Of a DNA stretch of 28,678 nt, positions 8,348 to 18,226 are shown one piece after another. Origin of the DNA: an uncultured Bacteroides sp. Lineage in GTDB: Bacteria > Bacteroidota > Bacteroidia > Bacteroidales > Bacteroidaceae. A program made the position numbers and the translations under genes. How positions within the stretch are numbered: the first letter of the stretch is position 1; each line of letters starts with the position of its first letter. The notes under the pieces are model-generated. The model did not search any database, was not told the DNA's origin, and saw only the letters and a list, made by a program, of their open reading frames with translations. The stretch is taken from positions 1 through 28,678 of the forward strand of contig URWP01000009.1 in assembly GCA_900551645.1 (NCBI GenBank), given 5' to 3'.

Positions 8348-8995
8348 ATGCATACGCTATTTATCTTAGCAGACAACCAGGATATTACCCGTACAGGACT
8401 ACATGCCTATTTGTCCCGGCTGTACCCGATGTGCCCGACCCGTGACATAACCTGTAAGAAAGAACTCCTGAACATACTGATGCAACCTTACAGCCGTATG
8501 ATCGTCATTTTGGATTACCCTCTATTCGATTTGAAGGATGTAGAAGAACTGATAGTCATTGTCAAACGTTTCCCATCAGTACAATGGATACTTTTTTCCT
8601 CCGACCTGAGTGAAAACGTCATCCGTAGAGTGGGAGCAGAACCAGACATCAGCATTCTATTGAAAGAATGTCCGGATAAAGAAATTTGCAAAGCACTACA
8701 AGCCGCTGCTGAAGGTAAACGCTATCTCTGCAATCCTGTCAACAATTTGCTACAGGAAAATCATAAACATTCTGGAATACATACTCCGCTCACCCCTTCC
8801 GAAACTGAAATTCTCAAACTCATAGCCAAGGGGAAAAGTGTGAAGGAAATAGCTGCTCTCCGTTTTTCAAGTGTACACACCATCATGACCCATAAGAAAA
8901 ATATTTTCCGAAAACTGGGAGTAAACAATGTATACGAAGCTACCCGATACGCTCTGCGTGCTGGTCTGGTAGAAATGATGGAATATTATATCTGA
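8348..8995 (+). CDS. Orphan NarL/FixJ-type (LuxR HTH) response regulator
   Basis: The 215-residue protein has a divergent receiver domain (about 1-125) and a C-terminal LuxR-type helix-turn-helix (about 147-210: LTPSETEILKLIAKGKSVKEI, FSSVHTIMTHKKNIFRKLGV). In the receiver the acidic pair is D9 with N10 in place of the second Asp. D56 (VILDYPLF) is at the phospho-acceptor position, and a lysine remains in ILLKE. Phosphorylation is therefore uncertain. No kinase is adjacent; the nearest belongs to the LytTR pair upstream. It has its own consensus promoter and lies 59 bases upstream of the bile salt hydrolase gene in the same direction. Control of that gene is possible but is inference from position only. 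Confidence 0.85.
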   Translation: MHTLFILADNQDITRTGLHAYLSRLYPMCPTRDITCKKELLNILMQPYSRMIVILDYPLFDLKDVEELIVIVKRFPSVQWILFSSDLSENVIRRVGAEPDISILLKECPDKEICKALQAAAEGKRYLCNPVNNLLQENHKHSGIHTPLTPSETEILKLIAKGKSVKEIAALRFSSVHTIMTHKKNIFRKLGVNNVYEATRYALRAGLVEMMEYYI

Positions 8996-9054
8996 ATAAC
9001 CATAAACCAAAATCCATACTCGATTGTTTATAAATAAAATACTTCAAACAGATT

Positions 9055-10140
9055 ATGAAACATTACTTTTCACTTGCCGTGCTATTTGCAGCGGCTATCG
9101 TAACTTCCACCCAACCAGCTGATGCCTGCACGGGTATCACATTGACCGCCAAAGACCAGTCGAAAGTAGTGGCACGTACTATCGAATGGGGTGGCACCAA
9201 CTTAAACAGCCAATATGTAATTGTTCCTCGTGGACATACGATTCAAAGCTATCTTCCCGAAGGGAATACAGATGGAATGACATTTACAACCCGCTATGGA
9301 TATGTAGGACTGGCAGTAGAACAAAAGGAATTCGTTGCTGAAGGCCTAAACGAAGCTGGATTATCAGCCGGACTTTTCTATTTTCCTGGATATGGGCAAT
9401 ATCCGGAATATGACCCCGCACTGAAGGACAAAAGTATTGCCGATCTTCAACTGGTTTCTTGGATACTGGGTAACTGCGCTACCGTAGACGACGTGAAGAA
9501 AGCATTGACAGATGTGCGTGTCATAGCGATTGACCCAAGAGCTTCTACCGTACATTGGAGATTCACAGATACATCTGGTAAACAAATTGTTCTGGAAATC
9601 ATCGATGGTGAATACAAGTTTTATGATGACCACCTGGGAGTATTAACCAATTCACCGGATTTATCATGGCAATGGACTAATCTGAACAATTATGTTCACC
9701 TGAGTCCAGGTCCTGTCACTGCTCAGACTTTGGACAATCTGAAACTGGCTCCCTTCGGCATGGGAAACGGCATGTGGGGACTACCGGGTGACGTCACTCC
9801 TCCATCACGGTTTGTCCGTGCAGCTTTCTATCAGTCTACCGCACCACAACCGGAAGACGCACAAGCTGCAGTATTGACCGGATTCCAAATATTGAATAAC
9901 TTCGATATTCCTATCGGTATCGAGTTCACTACAGATCAGACCCCGACAGATATCCCCAGTGCAACTCAATGGACAACCGCTACCGACCCGAAACACCGGA
10001 AGCTCTATTACCGGACTATGTATAACAGCGAAATCCGTTGTTTCGATTTGAACAGCATTGATTTCAGCAAGGTAACTTACCGGGCGGTTCCGTTGGACAA
10101 CGTCAGACAACAACCGATAACAATCCTCAACATCAAATAA
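9055..10140 (+). CDS. bsh: Bile salt hydrolase (choloylglycine hydrolase family, Ntn hydrolase)
   Basis: The 361-residue enzyme should cleave the amide bond of glycine- or taurine-conjugated bile acids in the periplasm. A signal peptide (1-24) ends in ADA just before Cys25, so signal peptidase cleavage would expose the N-terminal nucleophile. Other active-site positions of the family are recognisable: R41 and E44 in ARTIEW (usually Asp at the latter), Asn in GLNEAGLSAG, Asn in LTNSPD and Arg in SRFVRAAF. Motifs such as ARTIEWGG, EGLNEAGLSAGLFYFP and GIPGDVTPPSRFVR-like GLPGDVTPPSRFVR closely resemble, from memory, the Bacteroides thetaiotaomicron bile salt hydrolase. Penicillin V acylase activity is the main alternative within the family. 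No consensus promoter is evident in the 59-base gap upstream, so co-transcription with the regulator is possible. A strong terminator follows. Confidence 0.92.
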   Translation: MKHYFSLAVLFAAAIVTSTQPADACTGITLTAKDQSKVVARTIEWGGTNLNSQYVIVPRGHTIQSYLPEGNTDGMTFTTRYGYVGLAVEQKEFVAEGLNEAGLSAGLFYFPGYGQYPEYDPALKDKSIADLQLVSWILGNCATVDDVKKALTDVRVIAIDPRASTVHWRFTDTSGKQIVLEIIDGEYKFYDDHLGVLTNSPDLSWQWTNLNNYVHLSPGPVTAQTLDNLKLAPFGMGNGMWGLPGDVTPPSRFVRAAFYQSTAPQPEDAQAAVLTGFQILNNFDIPIGIEFTTDQTPTDIPSATQWTTATDPKHRKLYYRTMYNSEIRCFDLNSIDFSKVTYRAVPLDNVRQQPITILNIK

Positions 10141-10159
10141 CCTCTTTCAAAAATCATAA

Positions 10160-10187
10160 AAGCCGGGATACGTGAGCATCCCGGCTT
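10160..10187. terminator. Bidirectional intrinsic terminator between bsh and the nucleotidyltransferase gene
   Basis: Perfect 10-bp arms, AAGCCGGGAT (10160-10169) and ATCCCGGCTT (10178-10187), with an 8-base loop. T-rich sequence lies downstream and A-rich sequence upstream. It sits between convergent genes and can serve both. Confidence 0.85.
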
Positions 10188-10216
10188 ATTCTTTATTATA
10201 AATTCTATTATGACAA

Positions 10217-11122
10217 TCAGAACAGTTTGTTCGGATATTCTCCGGCATCTACCAATGCCTGAATCTTATCAACCACACTCTGACGGTCAGCTGCATAAGT
10301 AACACCAAACCACATAGATGTAGTATCCAAAACTTTTACAGTGGCTGTACCTTCATTTACAAGCTTGTTAACCATCAAAGGAATAAAATATTCAGCCTTC
10401 GGATTTCCGATATTATCTTTCAGGAAATCTACGAAATAATCTTCTGAATACTTAAAGTAATCCGGAGTAAAGCCCCACATGTTCATTGAAACCGGTGTAT
10501 TATCTTCTACAGATACCCATTCACCTTTTTCGTCCTTATAGCATACCGGGCCGTTTACACGCATGATTTCAGTACGTTCTACCACAGTTGTCAAATGACC
10601 ATTTTCATCAGTAGAACAGATACCGCGAGCTACAGTACCGCTTTCTGACAAAGTGTTTCCCACACGGAAACCTACCATACAATAGTCGTTTGTAGCACCT
10701 TCCGGCAGTTCAGACAAGTATTTTCCTAAAACAGCAAAACTGTCACGACCATAGAAGTCATCTGCATTGATGACTGCAAACGGTTCCTTGATAACATCCT
10801 TACCCATCAGGACTGCATGATTGGTACCCCAAGGTTTCTTACGTTCTTCCGGACAAGTAAAGCCTGCAGGCAAATCATGAATATCCTGGAATACAACTTC
10901 TACCGGAATATGGTTCTCATATTTGCTGACAATCTTTTCACGGAAATCCTGTTCGAAATCCTTACGGATAACAAATACAAGTTTGCCGAATCCACCACGG
11001 ATAGCATCAAAAATAGAATAATCCATGATGGTTTCTCCGTTAGGACCCAGCCCATCCAACTGTTTCAAACCGCCGTAACGGCTACCCATACCGGCAGCTA
11101 ATACAAATAATGTAGGTTTCAT
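10217..11122 (-). CDS. Sugar-phosphate nucleotidyltransferase family protein
   Basis: The 301-residue protein is a GT-A-fold nucleotidyltransferase of the NTP_transferase type. The signature LAAGMGSRYGGLKQ (8-21) forms the nucleotide loop with R15 and K20. KPWGTNHAVL (about 97-106) and NADDFYG (119-125, with D121/D122 as likely metal ligands) follow. A C-terminal AEYFIPLMVNKLVNEG region resembles sugar-1-phosphate uridylyl- and thymidylyltransferases. It would make an NDP-sugar from a sugar-1-phosphate and an NTP. The length fits this family, but neither sugar nor base can be read from the sequence. There are no sugar-metabolism neighbours. It is a single-gene unit, with a promoter at 11150-11183 and a shared terminator at its 3' end. 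It is cytoplasmic, with no signal peptide. Confidence 0.88.
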   Translation of the reverse strand: MKPTLFVLAAGMGSRYGGLKQLDGLGPNGETIMDYSIFDAIRGGFGKLVFVIRKDFEQDFREKIVSKYENHIPVEVVFQDIHDLPAGFTCPEERKKPWGTNHAVLMGKDVIKEPFAVINADDFYGRDSFAVLGKYLSELPEGATNDYCMVGFRVGNTLSESGTVARGICSTDENGHLTTVVERTEIMRVNGPVCYKDEKGEWVSVEDNTPVSMNMWGFTPDYFKYSEDYFVDFLKDNIGNPKAEYFIPLMVNKLVNEGTATVKVLDTTSMWFGVTYAADRQSVVDKIQALVDAGEYPNKLF

Positions 11123-11149
11123 AAGTTCTAAATAAATTTAAGTACTGCA

Positions 11150-11183
11150 CAAAGTTAAAAAAAATATTATGATTCTTACCAAA
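11150..11183 (-). promoter_or_regulatory. Bacteroides-type promoter for the nucleotidyltransferase gene
   Basis: On the minus strand, TTTG (11180-11183), a 22-base spacer and TAACTTTG (11150-11157) form a near-consensus promoter about 28 bases before the ATG. The spacer is one base longer than the usual 19-21. Confidence 0.6.
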
Positions 11184-11224
11184 GAGAAGCAAAACAAAAT
11201 ATCGAAGATTTCGGTTATTTTATC

Positions 11225-11232
11225 TATATTCG
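11225..11232 (+). promoter_or_regulatory. Possible -7 box for tamB
   Basis: TATATTCG differs from TAnnTTTG at one base and lies 19 bases before the tamB ATG. I see no -33 TTTG at proper distance. Confidence 0.3.
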
Positions 11233-11251
11233 CACGATAAACGAGCTATAC

Positions 11252-14200
11252 ATGAAGAAATATGTAAAATGGACCGGGATAGTCTTTCTATCCCCTGTCA
11301 TCCTGTTTGTTTTGCTATCAATTCTGATTTATTTGCCGCCCGTCCAGCATTTTCTGGTTTCTCAGGTTACCCGATATGCAACAGAAGCGACAGGCATGCA
11401 AATTCATATAGGACGCCTGTCTCTCTCTTTTCCGCTTGACCTGGTAGTCAGCGAAACAAAGGTTATTGATAAGCAAGATACGATTCTGGCTGTCGACAAA
11501 TTGACAGCCAAAGTACAGTTATTGCCTTTATTACACAAAAAAATAGAGTTGGACGGACTAGAGCTGAAAGGAGCTGCCGTAAATACGATTCAACTGATTG
11601 AAGGTATGCAACTCCAAGGCTATCTGGGTGAATTCTATATTGAATCGCATGGTGTTGAGCTTGACCCGGAAACAGCTATCATAAACAATGTACACCTGAA
11701 AGATACGCACCTCGACCTATGTCTGACAGATACAACAGCGGCCGATACGACTTCCAGTGCTCCTCTCTTTTGGAAAATCAAATTATTACAGGCTGATATG
11801 GAGAACGTCTCTTTCAACCTGAACATGCCGTTGGATACTACCCGGATGAATATAAGTATGGGAGAAGTTCTACTGAAAAACGGAACAGTAGATTTACATC
11901 GGTCTGCATACACCGTAGGGCACTTGAAAATCAGCCGGGGAAATGCAGCCTATCACTTGGGAAACACACCAGCTCATGCAGGCCTGGACCCGTCACATAT
12001 AGAAGTATCAGACATTAACCTGTCTGTAGACTCTGTATATTATGCCGGGAATGATATCCGTGCAAATATTCATAATTTGGATCTGAAGGAGCGTTCCGGG
12101 CTAGAAATACTTTCTACCCAAGGCCGTCTGGTTGCCGACAAGGATATCATCCGAATACCTTCTCTAGAAATGAAAACTCAAGACTCCTACCTCAGCTTTG
12201 ATGCCATGGCTGACTGGAGTGTTACCCAACCAAGCAAAGATAGTCGATTAAGTGGGCGCCTGTTCGTCGAACTTGGGAAAAGTGACCTCTTCAAACTGAT
12301 ACCAGACATGCCGGAAGAGTTCATAAAAAAATATCCTTCCACACCGTTACAGATAAGAGCCGGTATAGATGGAACTATCGACAGACTGACACTCTCAGGA
12401 ATGACTGTTGGTCTGGAAGGTTATGTACGCATGACTGCCAAAGGAGAAATTATAAACGCCATGGATAGTCTGAACCGAAAGGCATCTATCCACATGGACA
12501 CCCGTTTCACAGATACTCGTTTCCTGTCTCCATTGACCGGTGGAGTCATCATACCGACCAATACACTACTAAAAGGTCTGTTTTCCATGGAGGGAGAGCA
12601 ACTGCAGGCAAGTTTCCAACTGACCCCTCCCGAAGGAGAAATGCTGGCAAAAGCCGATTATCATTTGGGAAACGAACAGTACGGAGCTGAAGTTACCATC
12701 AATGAACTGAATCTGCATCCGTTCATACCAGAAGATTCTCTATTCCACCTTTCTGCTGCTATGCAGATAAAGGGCCAAGGAACCGATTTCTTTTCGGCAA
12801 AAACATCTCTGGAAGCTAAAGCCGATGTCAATCATCTGCAATATGGAAGCCGTACATTCTCAGGTTTAGCATTGAATGCTGACCTCAAGGATACACATGC
12901 ATTGGTACTGTTGAATATCAAGGATAATCTGGCAAACATCACTTCACAACTGGATGCCTCCATACACCCGAACAAAATCAAAGCCAACCTGACAGCCAGC
13001 ATACAGAACCTGAACCTACAGGAACTGCAACTGACAGACAAATCCATCAAAGTCAGTCAGAATATTGATGTGCGTTTCGCTACTGACATGAGGAAATCAC
13101 ATCAGATGCAAGCTTCTTTAAGCAATATTCAAATCATAGCGCTCAAACAAACTTTCAAAACAAAAGATATCCTGGCAGGTTTTACCACAGCCAAGGATTC
13201 TTTACGCTGTTATGCCAATGCCGGTGATCTGACTTTCCTGTTGGGAGCCAAAGGAGATGTGGATTACTTAAGCCGTTGCCTTGAGCAAGTAAGCAAACAT
13301 CTGAGTGAACAATGGAAAGCCAAAAGCATCGATCAGAATGCTATCCGCAAACTACTTCCGGAAGCTCGTTTCCGGATTTTCGCCAAGAATGACAATCCTG
13401 TAGCCAACATGTTGGCAATGGACCAAATCCGCTTCAACCGTCTGTACGTTAACCTGACCACCTCTCCAGCTAACGGCCTGAACGGAGAAGCCTATGTATA
13501 TGGGCTGAGAACTGACAGTCTTCAACTGGATACTCTGTATTTCAACAGTTCACAGAATCCGGAAAAGTTCGTATTTACCAGTGGAGTGAAAGCCAACAAA
13601 ACTCCTTATCAGGATGCCTTTGACATATCATTGAATGGTGATATCGGTTCTGAAGACGCTCATCTGACGATTGAATACTTGAACGACAAAAAACAACAGG
13701 GAGCTTACCTCGGATTGGTAGCAGCTTTACATAAGAACGGAATCAGTCTTCAGGTTTCTCCAAACAATCCGACACTGGTATACCGGACATTCCATGTTAA
13801 TCCGAATAATTACATTTATCTTGGAGACAACGGACGTATACACGCCAATTTGAAACTATATGACGATCAATACACTGGTTTTCAGTTCTATTCATCTCCA
13901 GATTCTACCGCCCAGCAAGATCTGACTTTAGAACTGAACCGAATCAATATCGCCGAATTCCGCCGGATTATTCCTTACATGCCGGATATAGCTGGAATGA
14001 TCAGCGCTGAAGCACATTATATACAACAAGACAAGATAGCCCATATGTCTTTGGAAACACAGATTGAGCAATTGAATTTCAATCAGATAAATTTGGGTGA
14101 CTGGGCTTTCAGCGGTGTTTATTTACCTAGAGAAACCGGCGAACACCGGATTGACGGTTTCGTAACACTCAACGATGAAGAAATTGCCAGTCTGAACGGT

Positions 14201-15874
14201 TCCTATTTCTCAGGAGCAGACGAATCGAACCCCGGAACTGTTTCCGCTAATATGACCTTGCACCACTTTCCACTTGATATTGCCAATCCATTCATACCAG
14301 ACCAGACCGCTAAACTAAGTGGAGACATTGACGGTTCAATGGGAGTAAGCGGTCAGACTGATAAATTTCTGATGAACGGTTCCATCAACCTGGACGATGT
14401 AGGTATCGAAATTCCACAAGCATCTTTGAAACTACGGTTCGACAACCGTCCGGTAGAAGTGAAGGACAGCAAACTGACGTTTGATAACTTCAGCATATTT
14501 ACACAAGGTAAATCACCGTTCACAATCGATGGGACAGTAGACATGGTCAACCTGGCCGATCCGAGACTCGATTTGAGGATGAACGCCCGGAATTTCGAGC
14601 TGATAAACAGCAAACGGACCAAAGAGTCACTAATTTATGGCAAGCTTTATGTAGATTTCTCTTCAGTTTTGAAAGGGAATATGGAAGAACTGACCATGCG
14701 CGGCAACATGAATGTATTGGGTAACAGTGATTTCACGTACATTCTGAAAGATTCACCTCTGACTGTAGAAGATAAACTGGCTGAAACTGTAACGTTCGTC
14801 AATTTCAATGATACGACCACAGCCAAGAGACCTCCGATACAAGAGCTCAGCTTGGGAGGACTCAACATGCTGATGACCATGCACATCGACGAAGCTGTCC
14901 AAGCCAAAATTGACCTGACCCCTAACGGAAGCAATTATATGCTGTTGGAAGGTGGAGGCGATTTATCTTTCCAATATACCCCAGAAGGATCGATGCTATT
15001 GAACGGACGCTACTCTCTCATGAGCGGAGAAATGAAGTATGAACTTCCGGTCATCCCACTCAAGACTTTCTATATCCGGAACGGAAGTTACATAGAATGG
15101 ACCGGAAACATCATGAATCCGAATCTGAACATCCAAGCATCAGAACGAGTACGGGCAGCCGTCAGCGACAGTGGAGAAGGATCGCGCAACGTAAACTTTG
15201 ATGTAGGAGTAAACATAACCAACCGGCTGGAAAATTTGGGATTTACCTTCACCCTCGAAGCACCGGATGACGGTACCCTCCAAAATGAACTGGCTGCCAT
15301 GTCGGCCGAAGAAAGGAATAAACTGGCAGTAACCATGCTCGTAACTGGCATGTATATGGGTACCAGCAGTTCAAGCAGTAAATTTGACGCAAACAGTGCA
15401 TTAAATTCTTTCCTGCAAAGCGAAATCAGTAACATTGCCGGAAGTGCCTTGAAGACGGTAGATGTCAATTTCGGTATGGAAACTAACAGCAACGAAGCCG
15501 GAGGAAGCAGTACCGATTATAATTTTCAGTTTGCAAAACGATTCTGGAACAACCGCTTCCAAGTAGTGATAGGAGGTAAAATCTCTACCGGCAACAATGT
15601 CAATGAAAGTGAATCATTCATCGATAATGTTTCATTGGAATACCGACTCGATAACAGCGGCACACGCTATATCAAAATCTTCCACGATAAGAATTATGAA
15701 AGTATACTGGAAGGAGAAGTGATTGAAACTGGTGTAGGTATTGTCTTACGCAAGAAAGTAAGTAAGTTGGGTGAACTGTTCATTTTCAGGAAAAAGAAAA
15801 AAGCTACAACCGAAGAAGACAAGGAAAAAGACAAAGAAAAAGAGAAAGATGAAGAGACTGACAAAGAAAAATAA
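11252..15874 (+). CDS. tamB: TamB-like translocation/assembly module protein (DUF490/AsmA-like)
   Basis: The 1540-residue protein begins with a signal anchor (about 8-30, GIVFLSPVILFVLLSILIYL). A very long beta-rich periplasmic region with repeated short strand-turn units follows, and a C-terminal TamB/DUF490 domain (about 1080-1500) with motifs such as GRYSLMSGEMKYELPVIPLK and FNVDVGVNITNRL-like NFDVGVNITNRLENLGF. Proteins of this family bridge the envelope as a hydrophobic groove, moving phospholipid or aiding outer-membrane protein assembly with TamA. The last 30 residues are an unusual Lys/Glu-rich tail (KKKKATTEEDKEKDKEKEKD) encoded by a purine run that also contains the tamA start. The tamA reading frame overlaps it, supporting co-translation. 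Confidence 0.9.
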   Translation: MKKYVKWTGIVFLSPVILFVLLSILIYLPPVQHFLVSQVTRYATEATGMQIHIGRLSLSFPLDLVVSETKVIDKQDTILAVDKLTAKVQLLPLLHKKIELDGLELKGAAVNTIQLIEGMQLQGYLGEFYIESHGVELDPETAIINNVHLKDTHLDLCLTDTTAADTTSSAPLFWKIKLLQADMENVSFNLNMPLDTTRMNISMGEVLLKNGTVDLHRSAYTVGHLKISRGNAAYHLGNTPAHAGLDPSHIEVSDINLSVDSVYYAGNDIRANIHNLDLKERSGLEILSTQGRLVADKDIIRIPSLEMKTQDSYLSFDAMADWSVTQPSKDSRLSGRLFVELGKSDLFKLIPDMPEEFIKKYPSTPLQIRAGIDGTIDRLTLSGMTVGLEGYVRMTAKGEIINAMDSLNRKASIHMDTRFTDTRFLSPLTGGVIIPTNTLLKGLFSMEGEQLQASFQLTPPEGEMLAKADYHLGNEQYGAEVTINELNLHPFIPEDSLFHLSAAMQIKGQGTDFFSAKTSLEAKADVNHLQYGSRTFSGLALNADLKDTHALVLLNIKDNLANITSQLDASIHPNKIKANLTASIQNLNLQELQLTDKSIKVSQNIDVRFATDMRKSHQMQASLSNIQIIALKQTFKTKDILAGFTTAKDSLRCYANAGDLTFLLGAKGDVDYLSRCLEQVSKHLSEQWKAKSIDQNAIRKLLPEARFRIFAKNDNPVANMLAMDQIRFNRLYVNLTTSPANGLNGEAYVYGLRTDSLQLDTLYFNSSQNPEKFVFTSGVKANKTPYQDAFDISLNGDIGSEDAHLTIEYLNDKKQQGAYLGLVAALHKNGISLQVSPNNPTLVYRTFHVNPNNYIYLGDNGRIHANLKLYDDQYTGFQFYSSPDSTAQQDLTLELNRINIAEFRRIIPYMPDIAGMISAEAHYIQQDKIAHMSLETQIEQLNFNQINLGDWAFSGVYLPRETGEHRIDGFVTLNDEEIASLNGSYFSGADESNPGTVSANMTLHHFPLDIANPFIPDQTAKLSGDIDGSMGVSGQTDKFLMNGSINLDDVGIEIPQASLKLRFDNRPVEVKDSKLTFDNFSIFTQGKSPFTIDGTVDMVNLADPRLDLRMNARNFELINSKRTKESLIYGKLYVDFSSVLKGNMEELTMRGNMNVLGNSDFTYILKDSPLTVEDKLAETVTFVNFNDTTTAKRPPIQELSLGGLNMLMTMHIDEAVQAKIDLTPNGSNYMLLEGGGDLSFQYTPEGSMLLNGRYSLMSGEMKYELPVIPLKTFYIRNGSYIEWTGNIMNPNLNIQASERVRAAVSDSGEGSRNVNFDVGVNITNRLENLGFTFTLEAPDDGTLQNELAAMSAEERNKLAVTMLVTGMYMGTSSSSSKFDANSALNSFLQSEISNIAGSALKTVDVNFGMETNSNEAGGSSTDYNFQFAKRFWNNRFQVVIGGKISTGNNVNESESFIDNVSLEYRLDNSGTRYIKIFHDKNYESILEGEVIETGVGIVLRKKVSKLGELFIFRKKKKATTEEDKEKDKEKEKDEETDKEK

Positions 15875-18184
15875 CCTTCTGTTATGGATAGTGACTGGTT
15901 GGCAACTGCCTGCTCAACAACCAAGCACCTGCCGGAGGGAGAAACCCTATACACCGGAATCAAAAACATTACTGTCCAAAATCCGGACCCGACAAGTACC
16001 GGAAATACGGCCCTCGAAGAAGTGGAAGGAGCCATCAGTATCGCTCCGAATAATTCATTTTTAGGAAGTGCCAAATACCGGATACCTTTTCCGTTTGGAT
16101 TATGGGTATACAACCGTTTTGAACGCTATGAGAAAGGGGTTGGGAAATGGATTTTCGATAAACTAGCCTCCGAACCGGTATTACTCTCTACTGTCAATCC
16201 GGAAACCCGTGTAAAGGTAGCAACCAATCTGCTACGCAATTACGGATACTTCAATGGGCAAGTGACCTATCAGGTAGACAGCACTAAAAATCCACGGGCT
16301 GTAAAGCTTTCATACGACGTAGATATGGGAAAGCCCTATTTTCTGGACTCCATTATGTACGAAGGTTTCATGCCACGTGCCGACAGCCTCATCCGTAGCC
16401 ACGCTTCCGAACAACTCATACACAAAGGAGACAACTTCAATGTCAATCAGCTGGATGCCGAAAGACAAAGACTGGTAAATCTGATGCGTGACAACGGATA
16501 TTATTATTTCCGCTCAGATTTCATTACTTTCTTGGCTGATACGCTGATACGCCCTGGATATGTAAACTTGAAAGTAGTGGCCAAAAAAAGTATTCCACAG
16601 GAAGGCCTGAAACAATATTACCTGGGGAACACCTCCGTATACCTGACCGGTTATAACGGTGAACGGCCTACTGATTCATTGAAGACCCGGACTTTCACCG
16701 TACATTATCCAGGAAAGAAACCCGATATAAGATTCGGCGTATTGCGCGGCCGCTTCCTATACCGTAAAGGAGAATTATACTCACAGAAACGTCAGGATTA
16801 TACCCAGGAAGCCCTGGCCCGGCTGGGAGCTTTCAAGTTTACAGAAATGAACTACATTCCGCGAGGAGACTCCTTGCTGAACGATACGTTAGACATACGG
16901 GTCAACGCTATGTTTGACCTGCCTTATGACAGTGAACTGGAGTTCAATGTCACGACTAAAAGTACCAAACAAACCGGACCTGGAGCAATCTTCAACCTTT
17001 CACGCAGAAACTTCAGAGGAATGGGCGCCTCATTGAACCTAAAACTGAAAGGTTCATATGAATGGCAGACCAGTTCAACAGTAGACGGTGAAAGCTCGGT
17101 AATGAACTCTTACGAACTGGGAGCGGAACTTTCATTGGAATTTCCACGAATTATCCTTCCATTCGTCAAGAAACGTATCAATCCGTTCAGATTTCCGTCG
17201 CATACTTATTTCCGTATATACGGAGAACAGGTAAATCGTGCCCGATATTTCAAGATGCTTTCTTTTGGAGGAACTGTATCATATGATTTCCGTTCTTCAC
17301 CAATGTCAAAACATACAGTCACCCCATTCCAGTTGGTATTCAATACGCTCCAACACCGGACAGCCGCTTTCGATTCTATCGCTACTGCTAATCCGATGTT
17401 GTTCCACAGTTTGGATGACCAGTTCATTCCGTCCATTTCATATACCTATACGTATGACAATGCTTTTCTGAAAAAGAAAAACCAACTCTGGTGGGAAAGT
17501 TCCGTCACTTCGGCCGGCAACATTACCTCGCTGATTTACGCAGCTTTCGGACAGAAGTTCAGCCAAAAAGACAAGAAACTGTTGGGTACTCCTTTCGCAC
17601 AGTTCATGAAGTTTACATCAGACATCCGTCTGCTGCACAAGTTCAATGACAAACACCAGTTAGCAACCCGTTTTATGGGAGGTATCATCTATTCCTACGG
17701 CAATAAGACCATCGCTCCTTATAGCGAGCAGTTTTATGTAGGAGGAGCCAACAGTATCCGTGCTTTCACCATACGGTCCATCGGTCCGGGAAGTTTCCAC
17801 CCGAAAGAGAGTGCTACCTACTCTTACGTAGACGAAACAGGAGACCTGAAACTGGAAGCGAATGTAGAGTACCGTTTCCGGATGCTTTCTAACCTGGCCG
17901 GTGGAAATCTGAACGGAGCAGTCTTTCTGGATGCCGGAAATGTATGGCTGCTACGTAACGACCCGGCCCGCCCCGGTGCCCAGTTCACACTTGACAAATT
18001 CTTTGATCACATCGCTTTAGGAACTGGTGTTGGTATACGCTACGACATGAGCTTCATCGTACTCCGTCTGGATATGGGTATTGCACTGCACGTACCTTAT
18101 GAAACGAACAAAAGTGGTTATTACAACATTCCGAAGTTCAAGGACGGACTGGGAATACATTTCGCCATCGGTTATCCGTTCTAA
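15849..18184 (+). CDS. tamA: TamA/BamA-type outer-membrane assembly protein, apparent frameshift in the signal peptide
   Basis: From 15884 an open frame encodes 766 residues: POTRA-like regions (about 90-300) and an Omp85 beta-barrel ending in a C-terminal Phe (HFAIGYPF), typical of outer-membrane barrels. It would partner TamB, encoded just upstream. The open frame as written begins MDSDWLATACSTTKHLPEG, which has no export signal. ATG 15849, overlapping the tamB end, begins MKRLTKKNNLLLWIVTG, a good signal peptide, but in a different frame. Adding one T to the TT at 15899-15900 fuses them as ...LLLWIVTGLATACSTTKHLPEG, a lipoprotein-like signal with Cys22. I conclude that the true start is 15849 and that one base is missing, by mutation or sequence error. 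If real, the protein would not be exported. Confidence 0.85.
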
Positions 18185-18199
18185 TTAGAAAATGTTTTG

Positions 18200-18207
18200 T
18201 ATTTTTG
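18200..18207 (+). promoter_or_regulatory. -7 promoter box for the PPIase-M16-MATE-kinase operon
   Basis: TATTTTTG matches TAnnTTTG and lies 19 bases before the ATG at 18227, in the 42-base gap after tamA. No TTTG is found at standard -33 distance. It is the only promoter-like element at the head of the operon. Confidence 0.4.
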
Positions 18208-18226
18208 CGCACTAATACAGTTCTCT

